DNA of 64,000 bases from Bacillus vallismortis (lineage in GTDB: Bacteria > Bacillota > Bacilli > Bacillales > Bacillaceae): positions 3,524,137-3,588,136 of the forward strand of contig NZ_CP160797.1 in the NCBI RefSeq assembly GCF_040784915.1, read 5' to 3'. Every line of letters begins with the position of its first letter. The stretch's first letter is position 1. The translations under genes were made by a program, and so were the position numbers. Positions 59,043 through 64,000 of the stretch are shown in pieces. A model generated the notes under the pieces. It saw only the letters and a list, made by a program, of their open reading frames with translations. It made no database searches and was not told the DNA's origin.

Positions 59043-60350
59043 TTACATAACCTCCTCATTGCCAAAAGCATTCGATTTTTTGAAAGCAATCAGGGAAATT
59101 CCAATGACAATGAAAGAAATTAACAGTGTAACAGCCGCCGCAACGGAATATTGCGGTGATGTGCCTGTTGTCAGTTTATAAATCCACGAAATTAAGATAT
59201 CGGTCGACCCGGCCCCGGCTCCCGCGCTGCCCGGTCCTCCCTCATTAAATAAGTAGATAATCGAGAAATTATTAAAATTAAACGTATACTGGGTAATCAT
59301 CACGGGTGCTGTCGCAAATAAAATCATTGGCAATGTAATACGTTGAAAACGCTGGATAAAAGTGGAGCCATCAATCTTTGCCGCTTCATACAGTTCACCT
59401 GGAATCGCCTGAAGCACTCCCGTTACCATGACATAAATATAGGGAAAGCCAAGCCAGGTCTGAATCATAATGAGGGCTGTCTTTGTCCAGAAAGGATCAG
59501 TCTTCCACGCGATCGCAGGCAGCTCTACAAACGGCAGGTGATTTAATAAAGGAATCACCTGTGCATTCACCGCCCCTATGCTGTCGTTAAATATGTTGGA
59601 AAAACTCATGATTGTAATAAAAGCCGGAACAGCCCATGGCAATAAGAAAATCATTCGAAATATCCGCTTGCCTTTTATAAAATCCTGATTAACGAAAAGT
59701 GCCGTCACGATCCCCAGAATGATTTGCAGCGTTGTCGCACAGATTGTCCAGATGATCGTCCAGCCAAGTACATTCAGAAATGTTTCACGATAGGAGCCGA
59801 GGAAAAAAATATTCAAGAAATTTTTAAAACCGACCCAGTCAATCAGACTGTTAGGCGGGATATGATAAAAATCATAGTTTGTACATGCAATAAACAGAGT
59901 CACCAAAACCGGAAAAATAATCACAAACACCATCATGATATACGCCGGCAGTGTAAATAAATATGGAAACCCTTTATCACCCGCATGACAGATCATATCC
60001 TTGGCCGTTGTATTGACTTCCAAACCCGCCGCTTTCATAGCGGCGATCTTACGCGAATCATAAATAGTAAAGATATAGAATACGAGGAAAATCACTGTCA
60101 CGATCAATTGCAGCGTGCCTTCAATCAGCATAAACAGTGAGTGGTCAACACCGGGAACACTTCCCAATGTAATCAATCCGGTGAGCGCCTGAATACCGAA
60201 AACGTGTAATTCAAAAGCAAACAAGCCTGTGACGGCAAGAAACAAGATCCCCTTTAAAAACTGCTGATTCGCAATCTGCCCAAGTCCTGGAAGGATTGAT
60301 AAAAGCCCTGCCTTTCGTTTTTGCTTTGCAAGTGTGTAGTGTTTATTCAT
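59043..60350 (-). CDS. mdxF: Maltodextrin ABC permease MdxF (MalF-like)
   Basis: 435 residues with eight or nine membrane segments and the EAA loop YEAAKIDGST (near 330). The SD is AGAGGG. It is closely similar in layout and sequence to GanP in this window, showing that the two importers are paralogues of one carbohydrate transporter class. Confidence 0.94.
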   Translation of the reverse strand: MNKHYTLAKQKRKAGLLSILPGLGQIANQQFLKGILFLAVTGLFAFELHVFGIQALTGLITLGSVPGVDHSLFMLIEGTLQLIVTVIFLVFYIFTIYDSRKIAAMKAAGLEVNTTAKDMICHAGDKGFPYLFTLPAYIMMVFVIIFPVLVTLFIACTNYDFYHIPPNSLIDWVGFKNFLNIFFLGSYRETFLNVLGWTIIWTICATTLQIILGIVTALFVNQDFIKGKRIFRMIFLLPWAVPAFITIMSFSNIFNDSIGAVNAQVIPLLNHLPFVELPAIAWKTDPFWTKTALIMIQTWLGFPYIYVMVTGVLQAIPGELYEAAKIDGSTFIQRFQRITLPMILFATAPVMITQYTFNFNNFSIIYLFNEGGPGSAGAGAGSTDILISWIYKLTTGTSPQYSVAAAVTLLISFIVIGISLIAFKKSNAFGNEEVM

Positions 60351-60388
60351 TTTTTCGCCCTCTATTCTTCCGGACGCTGTCCCGCCGT

Positions 60389-61642
60389 TTATTTCACATA
60401 TTTTTCTTTGATATTTTCCTTTATGACGTTTACAGCATCATTCGCTGACGTTTGCGCCGCTTTTTTTCCTGAAGCCGCATCAAAAATCAAACTTTCCGCT
60501 CCTGTCCATACCTCAGCCATTTCCGGAATATTCGGAGTCGGTGTCGCTGTTTCATATTGTTTAATCACAGCTGACGCCAGCTCATTTTTTTGCTCATCCG
60601 CTTTCTTTCTCGCAGCTGTGTTGGCCGGAACTTCGTTTGTATTCTCATAAAAAGCGTAAGCATTGGCATCATTTGCAGCATACTCAAGCCATTTTTCAGC
60701 CAGTTCGGGTTCTTTTGTATATTTTGATGCAACCCATCCCTTCCCGCCGGCAAAAGGGGCATATTCTTCTCCATTTGGCAATGTCGGAATGGGAGCCGCT
60801 CCGTAGTTTAATTCAGCCTCTTTATAGTTGGCAGCTGACCAAGGTCCGCCGATGATTGCAGCCGCTTTGCCATCTAAAAACATCTGCTGAATAAAATCGT
60901 CTGCGCTTGAATTGTCTTGCATGCCTTTTGGCCAATAGGTTTTAAACCATTTCTCCGCATATTTCACCGCTTCTACAGCCCCTTTATTGTTTAGGCCGAT
61001 GTCCCCGGAATCTGTGCCGTTTTTTCCAAATACATATCCGCCGTAACCGGCCAACAAACCGTACGACATATAAAAGTCAGTCCATTTTGCCAAAAATCCG
61101 GTTGATCTCCCTTTTTCCGAAGCAAACGCAAACCGGGAATCCTCTGTTAATGTTTCAAGATCTTTAAATGTTTTTGGTGCTGTTTGTAAGAGATCTTTGT
61201 TGTAATACAAAACAAGTGTTTCAATCACTAGCGGCATTCCATACACCTTGCCGTCAACCGTTACTTGCTGCATCTCTTTATCTCCAAAACTTTTTGTGTG
61301 AGATGGCTTAATATCAAGCAAATGTCCTTGCTGGCCCAAACCGCCTATCCGGTCGTAGGCAGCGAGCATCACATCAGGTGCATTCCCCGCCGGGCCATCA
61401 AGAGGAAGCGCTTCCAACTGCTCAAACATTTGCTTTTCAACCATTTTTATTGTGACATCATTCTCCTTTTCGAATGTTGCTTTGATGCTTTCAATGTAAT
61501 CTTTATAGGTTTCTTCAACAGATACAGTCAGTACCTTTTTGCCGTCAGAGCTTGCCGGATCTTTTGAACTTGAGCAGGCGGCAAGGCCGAATGTCAGGAC
61601 TGATGCCGCCAATAAGACGAACCCCTTTTTAACAAGTATCAT
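60389..61642 (-). CDS. mdxE: Maltodextrin-binding lipoprotein MdxE
   Basis: 417 residues, lipobox LAAC near residues 20-23, then a MalE-type binding protein. Outer-face lipoprotein delivering maltodextrins to MdxFG. First gene of the mdxE-pgcM stretch, preceded by its own cre-like site and an MdxR-type operator, so it is probably an internal promoter start within the nplT-pgcM cluster. Confidence 0.94.
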   Translation of the reverse strand: MILVKKGFVLLAASVLTFGLAACSSSKDPASSDGKKVLTVSVEETYKDYIESIKATFEKENDVTIKMVEKQMFEQLEALPLDGPAGNAPDVMLAAYDRIGGLGQQGHLLDIKPSHTKSFGDKEMQQVTVDGKVYGMPLVIETLVLYYNKDLLQTAPKTFKDLETLTEDSRFAFASEKGRSTGFLAKWTDFYMSYGLLAGYGGYVFGKNGTDSGDIGLNNKGAVEAVKYAEKWFKTYWPKGMQDNSSADDFIQQMFLDGKAAAIIGGPWSAANYKEAELNYGAAPIPTLPNGEEYAPFAGGKGWVASKYTKEPELAEKWLEYAANDANAYAFYENTNEVPANTAARKKADEQKNELASAVIKQYETATPTPNIPEMAEVWTGAESLIFDAASGKKAAQTSANDAVNVIKENIKEKYVK

Positions 61643-61690
61643 CCCTTTTCCCCCTTTATTTATGAATCTACAACAATTGTATGGTTCTCC

Positions 61691-61704
61691 AGAAAGCGGT
61701 TACA
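61691..61704 (-). promoter_or_regulatory. Candidate cre (CcpA) site upstream of mdxE
   Basis: The minus strand reads TGTAACCGCTTTCT, one mismatch from the cre consensus, 49 bases before the mdxE start. It is consistent with glucose repression of maltodextrin uptake. Confidence 0.6.
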
Positions 61705-61715
61705 ACATATTTTAA

Positions 61716-61735
61716 CTTGTTACCGATAACAGAAT
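61716..61735. promoter_or_regulatory. Candidate MdxR operator upstream of mdxE
   Basis: CTTGTTACCGATAACAGAAT with dyad core TGTTA CCGA TAACA, identical to the 20 bases at 63591-63610 upstream of nplT. The CG-centred dyad is typical for LacI-family operators. Confidence 0.75.
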
Positions 61736-63502
61736 TTAAACAGGAACGGCAGCACCCAAAATAAAAAATTCTCCCGGCTGAACGGCAATGACATCGTGAT
61801 GATGAAGCGGCTGATCTGTCCATACATCGTAGATTTTCTTATTCCTTTCAATATCCAAATCTCGCAAACTGACATGTCGAGCCGCGTCCCCCTGGTTAAA
61901 GAAATAAATCAGTGTTTTTTCCTCAAGAGTCCGCGAAAAACGAATAAAATGGTTTTGGTCATCCAGCAGATTCCACTCAAGATGTCCCTCAGTCAATAAA
62001 GTGTTTTCCTGTTTGCGCAAAGCAATTAACCGTTTCATAAATCGCAGCATGTCTTGGTTCTGCTTCTCTTTTTCCCAAACCATACATTTCCGGCATAATG
62101 GATCATTTTCGCCGTCCAGCCCGATTTCCGTTCCGTAATAGATGCATGGTGAACCTATCTGGGCAAACATAAAGGCCAGCAAAGCGCGTGCTTTTTTCTC
62201 GTCATTGCGGCATCTGGTCAAAAGGCGTTTTGTATCATGGCTATCCAGTACATTAAACATCACCTCATTGACCTGCTTCATTCCATTCATCAAATGGGCA
62301 TTTACACGGTGGGCCATACGCGAGGCTGGAATCGTCCCATCAGCAAAATATTCAATCATAGGCTCTGTAAAGGGATAGTTCATCACCGCGTGAAATTCAT
62401 CTCCTCTAAGCCAAGGTTCGGCGGAATGCCAAATCTCTCCTACAATATAAACATCCGGCTTTTCCGCTGATACAGCTTGCCTGAATGTCTTCCAAAAAAC
62501 GTGATCCACTTCATTTGCCACATCCAAACGCCAGCCGTCAATGTCAAATTCGCGAATCCAGTACAAAGCAATATCTAGCAAGTATCTCTGTACTTCGGGA
62601 TTAGCCGTATTTAGCTTCGGCATATCGGGTGTAAACGCAAACCTATCATAATTGTCTTCTTTGACAGGAAAGGAGTGAATATGAAACCAGTCTTTATAGC
62701 GTGATTGAGCTCCGTTTTTCACGACATCCTGCCACTGCGGAGAAGCGCTTCCTATATGGTTAAAAACAGCATCAAGCATCATTCTCATCCCCCGCTGATG
62801 AAGCTGGCTGACCAATGTGCGAAAAAGCTCCGGATCTCCAAAATGCGGATCAATAGAATAGTAATCCAGCGTGTCGTATTTGTGATTAGAAGGCGCGGAA
62901 AAGATCGGCGTTAAATAAATCCCGTTCACCCCTAAATCCTCTAAATAATCAAGCTTGTCAATAATCCCCTGCAAATCTCCTCCAAAAAAATCATTGACGT
63001 CCGGATCCTTGCTTCCCCACGGCAATGCATTCTCCGGTGACAAGTCTTCTCTTCCATTCGCAAAACGCTCGGGAAAAATTTGATACCAAACCGTTGATTT
63101 GGCCCACTGAGGCGCTTGGAATGTATCAGCTTCGTGAACAAATGGAAATTTAAAATAATAATGGATCGTCTCCAGCGTTTTTTCGTTATAAGGGCATACA
63201 CCTGAACTTCCGAAAAAGATGTCTTCATGACGGTCTGAAACAACAAACGCATATTGCAGACGCCTAAATGGCGGCACCACTTCAGCAAACCAATAATCAT
63301 GCATGTCTGTTGCGGCAATTTTCCTCATCGGCTGCTCGTTTGCCGACCACCTGCCGCCGTTGTACTCATAAGGATCACCCCAAATGAATCGAATGTGATC
63401 TGCATCACCTTTTTTTGTCCGAATCTTGATATGCACCGTCCGCCCGTCATAAGAATAAGCATCAGAACTGAACGGCTGATGATGAATCGCTGCATATTCC
63501 AT
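61736..63502 (-). CDS. nplT: Neopullulanase / cyclomaltodextrinase NplT (GH13_20)
   Basis: 588 residues from the second of two adjacent ATGs behind AAAGGGGGAG. An N-terminal starch-binding-type domain (residues 1-120) precedes the GH13 barrel: DAVFNHIG, GWRLDVANE (nucleophile Asp), VGEIWH (acid/base Glu), VLDSHDTKR. No signal peptide. Opens cyclodextrins and trims maltodextrins and pullulan fragments in the cytoplasm. Confidence 0.93.
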   Translation of the reverse strand: MEYAAIHHQPFSSDAYSYDGRTVHIKIRTKKGDADHIRFIWGDPYEYNGGRWSANEQPMRKIAATDMHDYWFAEVVPPFRRLQYAFVVSDRHEDIFFGSSGVCPYNEKTLETIHYYFKFPFVHEADTFQAPQWAKSTVWYQIFPERFANGREDLSPENALPWGSKDPDVNDFFGGDLQGIIDKLDYLEDLGVNGIYLTPIFSAPSNHKYDTLDYYSIDPHFGDPELFRTLVSQLHQRGMRMMLDAVFNHIGSASPQWQDVVKNGAQSRYKDWFHIHSFPVKEDNYDRFAFTPDMPKLNTANPEVQRYLLDIALYWIREFDIDGWRLDVANEVDHVFWKTFRQAVSAEKPDVYIVGEIWHSAEPWLRGDEFHAVMNYPFTEPMIEYFADGTIPASRMAHRVNAHLMNGMKQVNEVMFNVLDSHDTKRLLTRCRNDEKKARALLAFMFAQIGSPCIYYGTEIGLDGENDPLCRKCMVWEKEKQNQDMLRFMKRLIALRKQENTLLTEGHLEWNLLDDQNHFIRFSRTLEEKTLIYFFNQGDAARHVSLRDLDIERNKKIYDVWTDQPLHHHDVIAVQPGEFFILGAAVPV

Positions 63503-63590
63503 CATGTCTCCCCCTTTGAATTCCGTTTTCATTAGGCCGGCTCTTAGCTTGAAAGTATCATGATGAAATATCAGGAACAATCCTTTTCAC

Positions 63591-63610
63591 CTTGTTACCG
63601 ATAACAGAAT
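63591..63610. promoter_or_regulatory. Candidate MdxR operator upstream of nplT
   Basis: CTTGTTACCGATAACAGAAT, identical to the site upstream of mdxE, just after the end of mdxR. Confidence 0.75.
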
Positions 63611-63617
63611 AATCCGC

Positions 63618-64000
63618 TTACAGTGTTGATTCCCGTACAATCAACTCCGGCTCAAAAAATAGATTTCCTTGAGCGGCACCGTCTTCATTCATTTTTTTCA
63701 GTAACATTCTCGCACAGGCTTCCCCCATTTCAACAACAGGCTGTCTGACCGTAGTCAACCGGGGCGAGGAGATGCGATCAAGAAAAACACCGTCATTCCC
63801 GGTCACCGCGACGTCTTCCGGTATTCGTTTTCCAAGCGACTGCACGGCACGAATGACGCCGAGCGCGATCCGATCGGATGCGCAGACAAACGCGGCCTGA
63901 TGATCCAGAGATTTCAGCACTTCGCTTGCAAGGCATTCACTTTTCTTAGAACTGTTGTCGATCCGAAATATTTTCGTTTTTCTAAAGCTTTCATTCATTG
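63618..64000 (-). CDS. mdxR: MdxR, LacI-family regulator (C-terminal part)
   Basis: The visible 126 or more residues are the C-terminal half of the ligand domain of a LacI-type regulator (DHQAAFVCASDRIALGVIRA, EDVAVTGNDG, LTTVRQPVVEMGEACARMLL). The helix-turn-helix lies beyond the right edge. By position before nplT it is MdxR (YvdE), reported as the regulator of the maltodextrin genes in B. subtilis. Confidence 0.88.
   Translation of the reverse strand, partial: MNESFRKTKIFRIDNSSKKSECLASEVLKSLDHQAAFVCASDRIALGVIRAVQSLGKRIPEDVAVTGNDGVFLDRISSPRLTTVRQPVVEMGEACARMLLKKMNEDGAAQGNLFFEPELIVRESTL

Overview
The window is a chromosomal segment of a member of the Bacillus subtilis species complex. Gene content and order match the B. 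subtilis 168 yvf-yve-yvd region as I remember it: yvfTSR, rsbQP, the gan galactan operon, lutR/lutP, sigL, the 15-gene eps biofilm operon, slrR, pnbA, padC, racX-pbpE, sacB-levB, yveA, yvdT-SR, yvdQ, clpP and the mdx maltodextrin operon. Protein lengths agree with the remembered 168 proteins once starts are corrected by Shine-Dalgarno (SD) sites. The exact species cannot be fixed without a search.

Layout. 1-1.8 kb: end of a two-component kinase gene (yvfT) and an ABC exporter (yvfRS). 2-4.1 kb: rsbQP, the energy-stress input of sigma-B. 4.1-12.2 kb: gan operon (ganSPQA, ganB) with its LacI-type repressor. 12.3-15 kb: lactate permease and regulator. 15-15.6 kb: a small HTH/membrane-protein pair. 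15.7-17.4 kb: sigL and yvfG. 17.4-33.1 kb: epsA-O on the minus strand, with the EAR RNA region between epsB and epsC. It faces the divergent slrR across a SinR-type operator. 33.3-38.8 kb: slrR, pnbA, phenolic-acid decarboxylase, and racX-pbpE behind a sigma-W-type promoter. 38.8-42.4 kb: the sacB leader (ribonucleic antiterminator plus terminator), levansucrase and levanase. 42.4-46 kb: aspartate transporter, a TetR-controlled SMR pair, and yvdQ.

46.07-51.76 kb is the accessory part. A 5.6-kb AT-rich island is bounded by 107-bp direct repeats derived from the 3' end of tRNA-Arg(CCG) plus its terminator. It carries a four-gene operon resembling the sporulation-delaying-protein (SdpABC / YitPOM) peptide-toxin systems: a secreted cysteine-free peptide precursor, a membrane-anchored SdpA-like protein with an NWxLFAPDP motif, an SdpB/HTTM-like protein fused to a CxxC DUF393 domain, and a membrane-anchored serine hydrolase of the class A beta-lactamase fold. 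A second unit encodes a 66-residue two-helix membrane protein. No integrase is recognisable. This is the best candidate for a little-described system in the window.

51.7-64 kb: intact tRNA-Arg, clpP with a CtsR box over its promoter, and the maltodextrin operon (nplT, mdxE-F-G, yvdJ, mdxK, malL, pgcM) with the end of mdxR. Two identical 20-bp sites are candidate MdxR operators.

Functionally the segment combines polysaccharide uptake and degradation (galactan, maltodextrin, levan), exopolysaccharide matrix synthesis, and an acquired antagonistic peptide module.
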